From: Rhizophagus irregularis
Lineage: Eukaryota > Glomeromycota > Glomeromycetes > Glomerales > Glomeraceae
Reading direction: 5' to 3'
DNA length: 64,000 nucleotides
Assembly (NCBI RefSeq): GCF_026210795.1
Contig: NC_089433.1
Location: forward strand, 3,869,001 to 3,933,000
Shown piece after piece: positions 38,103-52,171 of the stretch. The notes beneath the pieces were generated by a model, which saw only the letters and a program-made list of their open reading frames with translations, was not told the DNA's origin and did no database searches. A program made the translations under genes and the position numbers. Within the stretch, counting starts at the first letter, position 1; the number at the start of each line of letters is the position of its first letter.

Positions 38103-41100
38103 ATGGCCAGTCTATCATTATATGATAGATTAAGACAAAATGATGATTTTGAATTACCAGAATTAAGACCAAGATCACCAAGATCACCAAAAAATGAAGA
38201 AGACAACCCTATTTATAGTTTAAAAAGCAGAAATAGCACTGGTGATACAGAAGAATTTGACGATGACACATATCTTTTGCCATCTAATAGATCAAATATA
38301 GATGTAAACTCTCCAGTACCGATGGTCGCTGCGGTAATTGATTAAATTGACTCACTAATGAATTACTCTTTTATTCGAGTGTAAATAGTGTAAATAACAA
38401 TTAAATATTATAATAGGCAGTTAGTATTAAGGATGATCCGTCTCTACCATGTATAACGTTTCGTTTCTGGGTTCTAAGTTTTGTAAGTGATAGTTTTAAT
38501 GGCTTACAATTATAATAACCTGTCTAATTTTTTATGAAAAATATCTTTTTCAGATATTTACGGCACTTGGAGCTGCTGTATCAGAATTTTATTATTTTAG
38601 ATCAAACGGTGGTGGATATTCGATTTTTTTTGTATTACTTGTTTCTTTTGTTATTGGTAAATGGATGGCTCGTGTACTTCCTACAGATGAATTTAAAATT
38701 GGGAATTGGAGATTTACATTAAATCCAGGTAACGTATTGATAGGTATTGATTTAATTTATGCCGCCTGAAATTTAATTTGGGTTTTTTTTTTACTTAGGT
38801 CCATTTAATATAAAAGAGCATGTGCTTATAGCTGTTGCAGCAGGAGCTGGAGGTGGTTCGGCTTATGGCACTGTTAGTAAATCAAATTTTTTTTGCGATC
38901 TTTATAAATAATAAAAATGTTAACAATTTATCATTGTTTATTTATTAAAAGGATATTATAGCCATACAAGAGCTTTTCTATAATCAACATTCTGGATTCT
39001 TCATAGGAATTCTGCTTTTATTGAGCACACAAATGATCGGATACGGGCTATCTGGATTTTTAAGAAAATGTAAATAAAAAAATATGTTGTCAATGAATTA
39101 CATAATACCTTAATTCTAACCTTTTTTTTTTATTTTAATAGATCTTGTACGGCCAGCGAATATGTTGGTATGATAATATTGATATTTATACGAATAATTG
39201 ACTGATTGATAATTTTCTAATTGTTTTTCGTTATTAAAAGTGGCCATCAAATTTAGTATTTTCGAGCCTTTTCTCAACACTTCACGGAAATGCTGCAGAT
39301 ACACGTGATAAGCTTAGACTTTTCTCGATTGCCTTCATCTTCATGTTTTTTTGGCAATTTTTCCCTCAGTACATATTTACTATGCTGACGAGCATATCAA
39401 TATTATGTTTGATAAAACCTTTTAATGCGGATATTATTCGCTTTGGTAGCGGATATCACGGATTGGGTATATTGAATTTTTCCTTAGATTGGAATGCAAT
39501 TGGACAACCAGGTCCACTTTACACCCCATGGTAAAGAATTTTTTTTATTTTACTGGATTAATATATTCAATTAATAACATTGTTATAATAAATTAATAGG
39601 TGGGCACAAGTTAATTGGTATGCTGGTGTAATTATTGGATCATGGATTATTGCGCCAATTTTGTATTATAATAATGTTTGGTAAGAATTCGTTTATTAGT
39701 TCCAAAATTGTTATTTAATAAGAAACTATAATATATATATTTATTTTATTATTTTATTATTTAGGATGGCAAAATCTTTTCCATTTTTGGCGACTTATTC
39801 TCTGCATAGAGATGGAGAAAGGTGAATTGAGACGACTTATTGAAAGTTTTATTAACATATAAAGAAAAAAGACATTTATCTAATTTTTTTTTTATGTAAA
39901 TTCAAATTAGATATAATCAAACTAAAATCATTGACATGAATACGGGAATGTTAAATGAGACGGCATATAATGAATATGGACCCGTTTATTTAAGCGTTAC
40001 ATTTGCAGCCGGATATTTTTATTCTTTTATTTCTTTCACGGCAGCCATTACTCATGTTGCTTTATTTTATGGGAGTGAGATCTGGGGAAGATTTAAAGCA
40101 AGTCGATCTGAAGATGATGAAGATGTTCATTGTAAAATGATGAGGAGTTATGAAGGTATAAATGATTCATTATGAATTTAATTTCTATACTTAATCCTTT
40201 ACTTATTCAATCTATTATTATTAAAAATTATTTAGATATTCCAAATTGGTGGTATGCAACTATATTTTTCGCCATGTTATTCGTAGCAATATTTTTGTGT
40301 TACGCATCAGGATCACACTTACCATGGTATGGATTATTGTTGGCTGTGGGGCTTGCGTGTGTTATGGTTTTACCCATAGGTTTGTGGATTTATTTGTTTA
40401 TGGGTTTTCTTCTTTTATTAAAGTGGAATAAGTGGAATAATAAAAAAAAAAATTTTGTTTCAGGAATTATTCAAGCTATATCGAATAATCAAGTTGGTCT
40501 TAACGTCGTAACAGAAATGATATGCGGGTAATTTTCATTTTAAATACTTAAAATTATCATTAGTATATAATTTCATCAAATTTTTATTTATTTTTAGGTA
40601 CTTGTTTCCAGGTCGTCCAATTGCTAATGTTTATTTCAAATGTTATGGATATATGGCTATGCACCAATGTTTATCTTTTGTATCTGATCTAAAACTTGGT
40701 AATTATTAATAATGAGAAATTAAATCAACTTCATGAAAATGATTTATTTTTAACCTTAATTAATCTATTTTTAGGTCATTATATGAAAATTCCTCCAAAA
40801 GCTATGTTTACAGCACAATTATGGGGCACGATAATAGGTGCTTTTGTAAATTATTGGTTACTTCAAATAATTATAGAAGCAAAAAGGCCATATTTGGATG
40901 GGACTACGCAAGATCCAACGGGTCAATGGACAGGTTATCGTTCTCAAGTTTTCAATACTGCTTCAATAGTATGGGGTTTAATTGGACCTGGTAAAACTTT
41001 TGGCAAAGTAAGCTAATGAGGAGTTATTTAATATTTATTTTAGAATTTTATTTATTTATATATATTTTTTATGTAGGGATCTATATATAATCCATTATTA

Positions 41101-41730
41101 TGGGGATTTTTGTTGGGATTTCTTGCGCCCGTTCCCATTTATTTGTTACATAAAAAATATCCAAAAGCAAAGTTCCATTTAATCACAGTTCCTTTAATAT
41201 GTGATGGTTTAGTGATTTTACCTGGTACATATACAAATTTTATAATATCAGGTTTTATTGCAGCATTCTTAAGTCAATACTGGGCTTATAGATATCGACA
41301 AAAAGTAAGTAACAAATTTTATTTAAGAGAGTATTTATAATATATACTAAGTAATATTAACGTTCTATATAATATCCAAATTTATTAATACTAACAGTGG
41401 TGGAAAAAGTAAGTACTTTATTATTATTATTATTGATTCCTTGCTTAAATTTATTAAAACCCAAAATTATATTTTTATATAGGTATAATTATATACTTTC
41501 GGCCGCGTTTGATAGTGCATCACAAATAGTTACAATGTTTATTTTCTTCTTTTTTAATATTGCGTTCAAGGTAAGTAAATCAATAATAATTATTATTATT
41601 ACTACATGACACGTCTTAATATTATTTCGTATTTATATAGGTACAATTCCCTGAATGGTACGGTAATAACGCTGAAACACAGGGAGAAAGGTGTTTTCAA
41701 GATCCTTCACAAAAGACTGATATTAATTAG
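38103..41730 (+). CDS. OPT-family oligopeptide transporter, 18 exons, 773 aa
   Basis: Proton-coupled membrane importer of small peptides or related compounds. Exons: 38103-38333, 38417-38482, 38554-38728, 38799-38872, 38952-39069, 39142-39167, 39241-39530, 39600-39680, 39765-39821, 39911-40155, 40236-40379, 40464-40527, 40598-40698, 40775-41007, 41077-41304, 41398-41408, 41483-41570, 41641-41730. Phases agree across all 17 introns. The first ~90 residues are hydrophilic and cytosolic, then many hydrophobic segments follow. Family landmarks: CITFRFWVLSFIFTALGAAV, the YLFPGRPIAN loop, KIPPKAMFTAQLWGT, GPGKTFGKGSIYNPLLWG, and WWKKYNYILSAAFD near the end. Exon 16 is only 11 nt and is needed to encode that last motif. 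Substrate (peptide, glutathione or metal chelate) cannot be told from sequence. Confidence 0.92.
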
Positions 41731-42244
41731 TATAAACTGTATTAGGTAAGCATCATAACATTAAAAAATAATATACAAATCACGTAATTTTATTTTTTCA
41801 TGACATGAAACATGAATATACAAAAATTTTAGATTTTATACTAATAATAATCACTTTAATTTAGTATAATAATTTTATTATTGTAAATATATAATATAAT
41901 AATTTTATTTTATTTTATTTATTATTATTTATTTATTTGAATTTGGAATTTATCACAATAGTTCTTTTTTTTTTCATCTTATACTGTATAATTAATATAT
42001 CTATAGAGATCTTCAATTAAAAAATGTATTTGTAATACTTTTAATACTTTTTACTTTTCATAATTTTATGAGATTTAATTTGGAGACGCGAAAAAAAAAA
42101 TGATGATATATTAAAATTAATAATATTTAAAGTTTAAAATATTTATTATTTTTATCAATCATTATTATCTAATATTAACTGCAAAAAAAAAAATCACCTA
42201 CTCATCTGATCTCTTTCTAATATAATAGAATGAATCTTTAACTC
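41731..42244. other. Convergent intergenic region OPT/ELO
   Basis: AT-rich shared 3' flank; no gene seen. Confidence 0.5.
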
Positions 42245-43379
42245 TTATAAAGATTTTTTATCACCAACTGATTTAGCAACTTTTTCTCTTTTCCTATCAG
42301 CTCTATAGAAATTAGCGAATAAAGCTAACATAGTTACCATATAAACCCAAAGTAAAGCAGTTAATGAGAATGGATAAGTATTTTTTTCTTCAGGGCGTAA
42401 TACTTTAAAGTGAATAATATCATAAGTAGCTTGAACCATCATCATAATAAATTGAGTCATTTGAAATTGTGTAATATAACGTTTTAAGAAACGAATTGGG
42501 AATGACAATGTCGTACTAAGGTAATAGCCATACATAATAACATGTACGACTATAAAAAAAAATTTAATATTTGGATTAGCGCAAGCTAAATTAGTCGCAT
42601 ACTTAAAAAATAAGATCAAGTGAATTTATTAACTTACGTGAATTTAAAGCAGCACTAAAATAAGATTCTCCATTTGGAGCGACAAAAGTTACAAACCACC
42701 ATATCATAAAGATAGAAAAATGATGATAAACATGTAAGAAAGAGATTTGATGATTATTCTTTTTCAAAACCATAATAAAAGTATCCATAAATTCACTAAT
42801 TTTTGAAACATAAAATAACCAAACATATTTTGCCATCTAAATGAGAAAATATTTAATGAATGTTAAAAAAAAGAATATATATATATATATATATAATTGA
42901 GGATTAAAAAAAATTACTTGGATTTTATTTACCTGAAAACCTTCTTCTGATCTTACTTCAGGATTAGCAAATAAAGAATAACCATTTTTCCAAGCTTCAA
43001 AAGTAATAGTGAGAAACATATATGAACTCAAAGAGACCAAGAAAAGATTATGAAAAATACTTAATATTCTAACATTAAGTTTTTCTCTACGTGACATAAA
43101 AATTTTGCCAAAATATATTGTTAATAAATACGCGATAGTAATTAATAAAACATGAAAAGGGTTCATTAAAGGTAAACGAGCTGATAAAGGTGATTGATTC
43201 TTTTCCATAAATTTCGAGACATTTTCATATAAAGAAGGTAATGATGATTTAAATGTTGATTTTATTGTAACTTCTATAGGAGTTAAATATGGGTCAGCAA
43301 TAATTCCAATAGTTTCAAAAAAAGTTATAAAGTGGTCAACTGGTTCTTTTGAAACAAAATTTGTTGAATTTGTTTCCAT
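42245..43379 (-). CDS. ELO-family very-long-chain fatty acid elongase, 316 aa
   Basis: Condensing enzyme (3-ketoacyl-CoA synthase) of the ER fatty acid elongation cycle, joining malonyl-CoA to acyl-CoA. Exons: 43379-42933, 42836-42638, 42549-42245 (phases 0 and 1). Motifs in order: WLFYVSKISEFMDTFIMVLK, KNNHQISFLHVYHH with the catalytic HxxHH box (about residues 179-183), NSLVHVIMYGYYLS, and the TQFQMTQF box. About seven membrane segments are expected and visible as hydrophobic runs. The C-terminus ends KKSL, a KKxx ER-retrieval signal. The N-terminal ~75 residues before the first membrane segment are hydrophilic. Chain-length preference cannot be read from the sequence. Confidence 0.93.
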
Positions 43380-46300
43380 TATTGTAATACAATTGAATAT
43401 AATTGAATATTTGAAAAAAAAAAATGATTTTTTTTTTATTAGAAGAAAAAAAAAAAATTTCGATGGGGTAAAAAGATCATCAAGATCAGATCACGGATAT
43501 TTATATTTAAAACAACAATCTTAACAATTTTTGGGTTACACATTAAAAAGAATTTTTTTTTTCTTCAAATTGTTTATTATTGTGTTACATTATTATATTT
43601 ATCACGAGGAAAGTTATTAAATTCCCCCAAAAAAATTCTTAGTTAGATTTGCATGAATAAGATATAACCAATAAAAATTTTTTCGAGATGAAGTAAAAAA
43701 ATTATCTTTTTTATGCATTCCTGTTATTGAATAGACTAAATTTGGACAATTTATTAAGTAAATAATATGTTCCTTTTTTTCACGCGTTTATACATCGCGT
43801 TATAACGAAATGTTTAAAGCCTTAAAACCTGTCAATTACGTGTGTACCCATGTACAGTTAGTAAATTACTTATATAATAATACAAATCTTTTTTACAAAT
43901 CCTGATGCAATTAATTTATTAAATGGTAAAATTAAAAAAAAATATATATAAATATTTATTAATAACTCCTTATATGTAATCTTCTATAGAAATCTAGAAA
44001 TCTATAAGTTGGATTAGTATCTAAAATCGGAAGTAATGGTTGTACCTTGATTATATGATTGTAGAGTTATTATTACTATTATTTACTGTCATCGTATTAT
44101 ATGTGAGTCTTTATTACGTTAGATTCGACTCAGATTACTCAGTATAAAATTCATGTTCTAAAAATAGTCGTTCTGCTTGGATTTTTAAGTGTTACGAACG
44201 AACAAATGTTTGAATCAATTCAATGTAGACTTAAATATTAATTATTTTACAAAATAATAAATTTCATTTTCGCATCTCTTTCATTGATTTCAAGTTATAG
44301 TTATCAATCAAAATTTTATTATTAAAATATTGTTATTAAAATATTCTTCATTGTTTTATAATTTTACAGTCTCTCAAACCGGAAGCTGCCACGTAGCATT
44401 TTAGTAAACTTGATAAATATTTTTGTTTAACAACTTAACTTAGCATTTGTCCTTTACGATTTTGTATTGTTTCAAATGAATTTTACGATTTTACGATTTT
44501 ACAATTGTCCGCAGCGCTCATTGTTTAAAAAATAATTTTTTTTTTCTTTTGATTAATGCTTTTATGGTAAATTTTGGTAACACTTCAAATAAAAAACCAA
44601 ATTTGTATTCAACCTACGTTTTTCCGAATGATTCTTCTGTTACTCAGACTAAGAAGAAAAAGTTCTACTTTTTTTTTTGTGACATATGATTTTAAGTAAT
44701 CCCGAATTTTTTGAACACTTGTGATCATCAAATTAATAACACGTGTAAAAGAGAATCATTTCTAAATGAAATATATACATTTTAATTATTAATTTTCCCC
44801 AAAAAAGACCAACGCCTTTTACGCCATATTGCATATAGATTATAGATTTCAACAACGCGATTGTCTAAAGAAGTTTACAATTTCTAAATATTAAATGATA
44901 TTTTTTTGGTATTATTAGTCCTCATGAAATAGATTCATTTAATTTCATTAGTAATAGAAAAATGTTTATAACAAATTTCAGTGTAATAAGGAAAATAGTT
45001 CTGGTAGTTTAGGTAGTTTACGAAGAAAATTTAAAGCGGAAATCATCAATATAAGAAAATAGAGTTATTACGTTCAGTTATGACAGATTTTGTTATTTTG
45101 CCACAAGAAAATTCAAATATTTTTATTGGTAAATCTAAAGGATGGGAATTGGTATGAATTGGTACGAGGTTTATTTAATAATAATATTAACAAATTTGGT
45201 CGTGATCAGAATTCAGGAGACGAAAGTGATGGTAAAGGAGTTATGTTTTCATAATATGAGAAATATTATTTGGAATTATCGTTGTAATGAGGTTAAACAA
45301 TATTAGTGGTAAGTGAGTGGACGTAATCGTAGGTATAAAGAAATTGATGACGATAAAACGAATAAAACTCAAAAAACATAGAAATAGTAAATCAAAAAAA
45401 AATTTAGAATTAGAAAAACAGGTAACGCTTGACAAAATGATTGGTAATATAATCGCTAATATATCTTTGACAAATACTTGGTACTTAACAACGAAACAGA
45501 TTTATAGAAATAGTTTATGCATTAGATTTAGATAGAAAATTTAGTTATAAAGATAATTTTCTCTCTGAGATTATTATTTTTAGGTATTTCTATTGATCTA
45601 TTGATCTGTAATTAATTTACTTATTTTACTTATTAATAAAGAAATGTGTTACTAATGTTAAAAAAAAAGTGATCGTGAATATAAAGAAAACAATAAATAA
45701 TTTAAACATAATATTAGAGGTAAACAATGAAAACGATATAATAAAGGAACAATTGTATGTATTTATATTGTTGGTGCGTAAAAATAGTATTATTTTGTAA
45801 TATTGTTGTCCTACGATAAAAATAATCGTTACTAACAAATAATTTTTGACCTAATTTGATTATCTCATACTATTACAATTCTGACGAATAGATACTCCGT
45901 TTCACTAAAGGAGATAAATAATAATAAAAGTTTCCGATTTTTATACAAAAAAATAACAGGATCGTCATTTTAAGAGATTATCAAATCTCAAAAAGATATT
46001 TACTTAGCCATTTTTCATTGTATTTATTGTATTTGAGATCATGTAATTTTTATGGCTGAATCAAAATATTCAACATATAAAACTTGTTCAAATTTGATTT
46101 GATCGTTGATCATTGAAATTGTTATATAAATCGCCTTTCTTTTCCTTCCTTTCCTTTTTTTTTCTTTTTTTATATATATATATATTTTTACCTCTCCTTT
46201 TTCATAAATTCTTTTTAATCTATAAACGAAATAAATTCTCAGCGACATATAAACAATATTTCCTAAAGCCTCACCTGAGCAAACTAAACTTTTAAAATTA

Positions 46301-46589
46301 GTCAATGCACAGCCAAGGAAAATCAAATTCCGCAGTAATTGATTTTCTAGTAATAAAAATAAATTACTATCTTATAATGATTATTTTAATTTATTCAAAT
46401 ATTATACAATACAGAATGCCATGCTCATGTTCATCTATAATTAAATTAAAGACATGAATTCAAAATATAAAAAAAAAATATATTTTATATGAATACTGAA
46501 CTAATTCATGGTGAATTTCATAGTGGTAATTAGTTGTAGTTTATTTTATATAAAAATAGATTATATATTAATTTTAGAATACACATTAC
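43380..46589. other. 3.2-kb gene-poor stretch
   Basis: No supportable gene. Around 44980-45540 the plus strand has short coding-like pieces (ENSSGSLGSLRRKFKAEI; SKSKKNLELEKQVTLDKMIG) broken by stops, so a very old gene relic is possible. The remainder is AT-rich, with an acgatttt repeat near 44455-44500. Confidence 0.4.
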
Positions 46590-46755
46590 CACTGGTATCC
46601 TTATATAGCACCTGAAGTTATTTCCTTATATAGCACCTGAAGTTATCAGTAGTTTAAAATATATATTTATCAATATAACTGGATGCATTTTAATGAATAA
46701 ACTTTATTATTTAATTATTAATCGTGATTTGCATTCCAGTAATGTTTGTCCTTAG
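46590..46755 (+). pseudogene. Scrambled protein-kinase relic
   Basis: The open frame from 46624 to a stop at 46753-46755 contains PYIAPEVI (kinase APE motif, end of the activation segment) and then, about 24 residues later, INRDLHSSNV (the HRD catalytic loop). In a working kinase the order is HRD then APE, so two fragments are joined in the wrong order. The APE part is in a perfect 25-bp tandem duplication (46598-46622, 46623-46647; one terminal mismatch). No N-lobe is present. Confidence 0.6.
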
Positions 46756-47829
46756 ATTATATTATAAATATACTATATTAGAATACCAATTGTATTAACA
46801 ATTTTATCATACAATTAATTTACAATTTAATTATCTAATTATGGTCAATGATACTCTCATCATATATGTAATAGTTATTTTGTGGATATCACGGCACAAA
46901 CTAGTTACTTTTAAAATAAATTTTTATCCTTTTCCTTATTAAATTATTAATTATTGTTTAAAGAATTTAAAGTAGATAATTCATTAGAAACAACAATGAT
47001 CATAGATTCTTCTTTTTATTATAAAAAAAATGTGAAATGATACAAACTTATATTTATTTTATTTCTATATATTTAATTTCTTATATAAAAGAAGAAATGA
47101 AAACTTACAATAATTTCATAGAAGGATGAAAATTAAGCAATATCTATCTTAACATTATTGATCATGAAAAATCATAGTTAATCAAGTGACAAAACTAATT
47201 AAAGTTTCATTAGATATGTAACTACTTCATTGTTTTTAACCAGTATCATGGTTTTTAATAAAAAATATAATTTAAAAATAATTTCTTATTGAAAGGACCA
47301 TTAATGGCACAAAGTACGCCCAATTAATAGAATTTTATGTTGGATTTTCTTGGTTTCACCCGATCAAGCTCATTAACTAATTGAAACATTGAGAGCATCC
47401 AATTTATTGATCTTTGATTTTTTTTTTGTCTCAGGAATTGGATTTAGTGAAGAACTATTCCTAATTATTGAAAATATATAGAAAATGAAAAATGCAAAAA
47501 TTCATAATTGACAACTCTAACCTTTATAACTAGAAGTTTTATGTTATAATAATGAAAGAAATTATTTTATTATCATTAGAAACTTATGGACTATAAACCA
47601 AAAAATATTATTGTAATAAATATTATATTGATTAAAAGTAATAATCAAGCATCAAATAGATACTTTTAGAAATTTTATATTAAACATTTATAATAATGAG
47701 AATAACAAAAGTTTTTATAAAATAGATTTTTTTTTATAATGGAAAGAGAAATCCCCTTAATCATTATTTATATATTACATACTTTTACAAAAGCAAATAT
47801 TATAGATCCAGAAAATATTCATAATTTAG
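46756..47829. other. Non-coding AT-rich stretch
   Basis: Nothing supportable is seen. Confidence 0.4.
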
Positions 47830-48000
47830 ATATTACTTACCGATCAGGGAACACATTTTGTCAATGAGATGCTCAACTCTTTATGTCAGCAATTTGGGGT
47901 GACTCCTCGTTCATCCACGCCCTATCATCCTCAGACGAATGGCTTAGTAGAGAGATTTAACCAGCATGTTGTCGAAATGTTAGCTCAATATTCAGATTGA
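47830..48000 (+). pseudogene. Retrotransposon integrase-core fragment
   Basis: A 56-codon open segment ends at a TGA. It contains LTDQGTHFVN (around the second catalytic Asp of an rve integrase core) and STPYHPQTNGLVERFNQHVV (the block with the catalytic Glu). This is typical of Ty3/Gypsy-type integrases. It is a sharp GC-richer island; neither reverse transcriptase, LTRs nor the rest of the integrase can be seen on either side. Confidence 0.85.
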
Positions 48001-50681
48001 ACAAAAGGAAGATCTCAAATACTTTGTTATTAATGTTTACTTTTTTATCATAAGAAAGAAAAAAGTGTCATTAATGATTTATAATAATAATTAAATTTGC
48101 TTTTTTACATAATGAAAATAAACTTTCAAATAAAGTTTACCAGATAATATAATATTATTGTCGTTTAAAAGCATGTTACCAGAATGACTTGAAAGCAGCA
48201 GATTTTAGTATTACTTATTTTTAGTTGATGAACATGATAGAAGAAATGTGACAGATTCTTACCTGAACCATACAAAAATGTTGATAAACCATTTTTCATA
48301 GAAGATTTGGAAGTTACCTTGAAATTAAACAAAAGTCCAAAAGTCCAAAGTTCTTAATTCATTAAATTTAAATTACTTTATTTTAAATGTGAAAATGAGC
48401 TCGCTCATAAAAATAATGTAGACATAGAAATAAATTTCATATAAAAATAGAAAGTGAAGACCTTGACCGCAATTCATAATTTAAATATTTAAATTTCCAA
48501 TATCTGATATTATTAATTTTAATTAACACATTTAATTAGATTTATTATTTTCATTAAAAAATTTTAGTTTTTAATTTTTAGCTTATAGCTTTTATACTCA
48601 ATAATTTGTCAAATTCCTTCGTGTATTAAAATTATTATTTTTTGTGAATCTTTTTTTTTAATAAATAATAATAATTATATAATTAAATAAGACATTGTAT
48701 TAAATTTATTATACATTAACATTATATAACATAGATGTTAGAATGATTGAAGATTAAGTAGATGATTTGAGAATTGAGATAGTATTTATATTAATGAGGT
48801 TAGTTATTGATCTTTAAAGGTCATAATTTTTGTGAGAATTCATTATCATTTTATTTATTAAAAAAGAATACATTTTTAGACAGTATCAAATACATGCTAT
48901 TGAAAGCAAATAAACTATAGAATCTGTTATTTTTAGAAGAATTAATTTTCGCAGTTATAATTTATCATGTATGAGGAATTCAATTCTTAACATGATGCAG
49001 TAAAGTCACATTTTGGATGAGTGTGGCGACATGAAAAATCTAAAGTATCGACATATTGACATATTAAGTCTATCAGGAATTTAATATTAATACCAAACAA
49101 TCGCAAATATAATGAATGATATTAATTCGATTTAAAAGTTCTGGACTTTGGGTTAATAATCAAGATGTAGGAAAAAAAGATACTCATTATGTAAAGTATA
49201 ATTATACATAAGACGATATAACAATAAAAGATAAGTCAATGTGAAATGATTTATAAAAAAATTTGCTTTAAATTTAAATAAATGTTTTATGTTTTTGCAT
49301 ATAAATCAGAATTATCATCATTGTATTAACTTCATTCACAAGTTCCGAGCAATGTTCTAGTTATATTTCTTGTAGCTGATCTTTTATCTGTATTATATAT
49401 TAAAATTTTTTTTTGATACGGGGGATATTAAAAGGAATTAATAATTAATTAATTTTGAGGGACTTAGACGCAAACACTGCTTGAAATCAAAAATCGTTAA
49501 TTCGAAATAAATACAATAAATACGTAATAGTTATTTCACGCACGAGAAGCTGTAAATATCATTGACCATTATGGCGGAGCCGTGATGGTAGTGAGATTCA
49601 AGGCTGATACTGGTTTAACGTCCCGGATGACTATTAGGAAACGCGGTATAATAACAGATACTCTATAGTAAAAAGACCAAAGATCATGGGTGCGATTGTT
49701 GTCTTATTTGTTGATCAAGCGCCTAATTAATTTTTTTCTCATTTTTTTTTTTATTTTCTAAGTTCTCTTCCTTTAAAAATTGACTTATTCCCAATATATG
49801 AAGAAAATTTGATAAAGTAATCTTTGCTTACAACATTTAATTTTTCAATCCGAGATGAAAAATGATCTTGGCTTAAAGCAGTATTTAATACGTGGAAGTA
49901 TGTAAATAAATTAAAGCGCTCAGCCCCGAATAACAATAATTTTGAGTAAGTTATGACTACATAAATGGTTGTTGATATGAACGAAAATTCTGAAGAATGT
50001 ATTTATTAGTTTCAGAATAGTTTCAATTTGACTAATTTGACTTAAATAGAGGATTTTATATAGTAACGAATGAGAGTAGGAAATTAAAAGGAACTGAAGC
50101 GTATAAGAATGCCACTTTAATCAAATTCTCGAAATATAGACCAAGAAAAGTAGAGAAGGAAGATAAAAGTAGTAATTATTTGCACAATAGCTTAGATGAA
50201 ATAAATAAAAGTAGCTTGGTTTTGATTATTAGCAAAAGAAGTATGTTTATGTATTATGATTTTAGAGCAAATGTACGTGTCGCTCATGCTATTTTATAAA
50301 ACTGTATTATACATTTATACTATTATGTGATGATCGAAAAACAATCATTTGTCAATTATTGTATATACATGATAAAACTTTTGAAAATTTTGGAAATTAT
50401 CTATTCTGGTATATTGTATGAGAATTAATTTGACAAAACACATTCTTGCATAATGTATTATGGCGCAGTAAAAAAATTCTATTTTGGAAAAGAATTACAT
50501 TTAATTTAGTTTAACCATATCTGAAACAATTATAACAATTACATTACTAAATAAGCAAACTGATAAGCGATCGTTAAGCTATAATAAAAAGTATTAACCA
50601 AAATTTATATTTTGAGTTTATACGCCCCTCTCAAAATTAAAACAATTTTTTTTTTTCGTTTGAAATTTAAAAATATAAGTT
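48001..50681. other. 2.7-kb gene-poor stretch
   Basis: No supportable gene. A short coding-like piece RFLPEPYKNVDKPFFIEDLE lies near 48262-48320 without context. The 3' end is the promoter region of the BTB-TLD gene. Confidence 0.4.
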
Positions 50682-52171
50682 ATGGCGACACAATTTCTTT
50701 CAAAGTTAAGTCAAAACTATATTGAATTATTAGAAGATAATGAATACTATGATATTACAATTGAAGTTGGTAAAGACCCTAATATAAAAATCCTTCGTGC
50801 TCATACAAATATTTTGTGTTACCGTTCTCCATATTTACGACGAACTTTAGTTTCTAGTAAAAAAAATAAGGATAATGTTTTAGCTCATATTAAGTTACCA
50901 AATATATCACCTGAAGTCTTCCAAGTTATTTTAAAGTAAGTTTATTTACAAATAAAGTTTGATATTATAATAAATAGAAAGTTTTATAATATTTATATTA
51001 ATTTAGATATATTTATGGTGGTATTCTCCCATTGAATGACCAAGATAATTCAGAAATTTTTAAAATTTTATTAGCTGCTGATGAGCTGCTTCTTCAAGAA
51101 CTGGTTGATTATTTACAAACATATTTGATTGAAAATAAATTTGAATGGATGGAACAACATTTTGAATTAATTCATCGAACAAGTTTTCAATCCAATTCTT
51201 TAATAAAAATTCAACAATTTTGTACAGATTTTATGGTAAAATCTCCAGAAAAAATATTTAAATCACTTGATTTCACTTCACTTCCTGAAAAATCTTTAGT
51301 TCAACTTATTAAAAGAGATGATTTACAAATGAAAGAAATTGAGGTTTGGGAACATGTATTAAAATGGGGTCTCGAACAAAATCATACACTTCTTCCAGAT
51401 TCTAATACTTGGTCAAATGATGATTTTAAAAAAATGGAAAATACTTTACAACATTGTTTACCTTTAATTAGATTTTTTAGTTTATCATCCAAAGAATTCT
51501 TAGAAAAAGTTCATCCTTATAAAAATCTCTTTAAACGTCAATTTTATGAAAATTTATTAAATTCTCACTTGGATCCTGATAGTGAACCAACTGAAAATAT
51601 TCCACTTCCTAGAAATATTAAAATTGATGGAATTATTAATTCAAATATTATTAATAATTTAAATATTATTTCAACAATTTCAAGACGAATTGATAAGATG
51701 GTCATTAATAATAAATTTGATCACTTGAGAGAATTATATTTGCCGTACAAATTTGAATTATTATTAAGAGGAAGTAGAGATGGATTTTATTCTAAAAAAT
51801 TTTACGAATTATGTAATGGTAAACCTTATACTGTTACATTTATTAAAGTAAAAGGAACGGAAGAAATACTTGGTGGATACAACCCTCTGAAGTGGGAAGC
51901 TTCTAATAGTTGGATTAAAAATAGAGATTGTTTTATTTTTTCTGTTAAAAATAATAATGCTAAAAATGTAATAATTAGTAATATAAAAAATACAGATCGT
52001 GCATTATATTATGGTTATAGTAGTCCATATTTTAGTGATATTGCTATGTTTTCTAGTTATGATAATAAATATATTTCTTATGGAAGGGGTAATTATGAAA
52101 AAAAGATAAGAGATTCTGAAGGTGGATTTTATATGGAAGATTATGAAGTATTTCAAATTATAAAGAGGTAA
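50682..52171 (+). CDS. BTB/POZ-BACK-TLDc domain protein, 472 aa
   Basis: Two exons (50682-50935, 51007-52171; phase 2 intron). Residues about 20-110 form a BTB/POZ domain: YYDITIEVGKDPNIKILRAH, SPYLRRTL, then YIYGG after the splice. A BACK-like helical region follows, with KRDDLQMKEIEVWEHVLKWG. The C-terminal TLDc domain (about 300-472) shows LLLRGSRDGFYSKKFYELC and GTEEILGGYNPLKW and ends DYEVFQII. BTB domains often recruit cullin-3; TLDc domains are linked to stress protection and V-ATPase regulation. The family is strongly expanded in mycorrhizal fungi. A paralogue starts beyond the right edge (63080-64000). The stop TAA overlaps a GTAAGT donor consensus at 52168, so an extra 3' exon is possible but not needed. 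Confidence 0.9.

Noticed and set aside
38015-38206. Minus-strand frame opposite the OPT start
   Set aside because: Mostly antisense to OPT exon 1. Its end (ATG near 38062) might be an upstream exon of gle1, which is noted there but not annotated.
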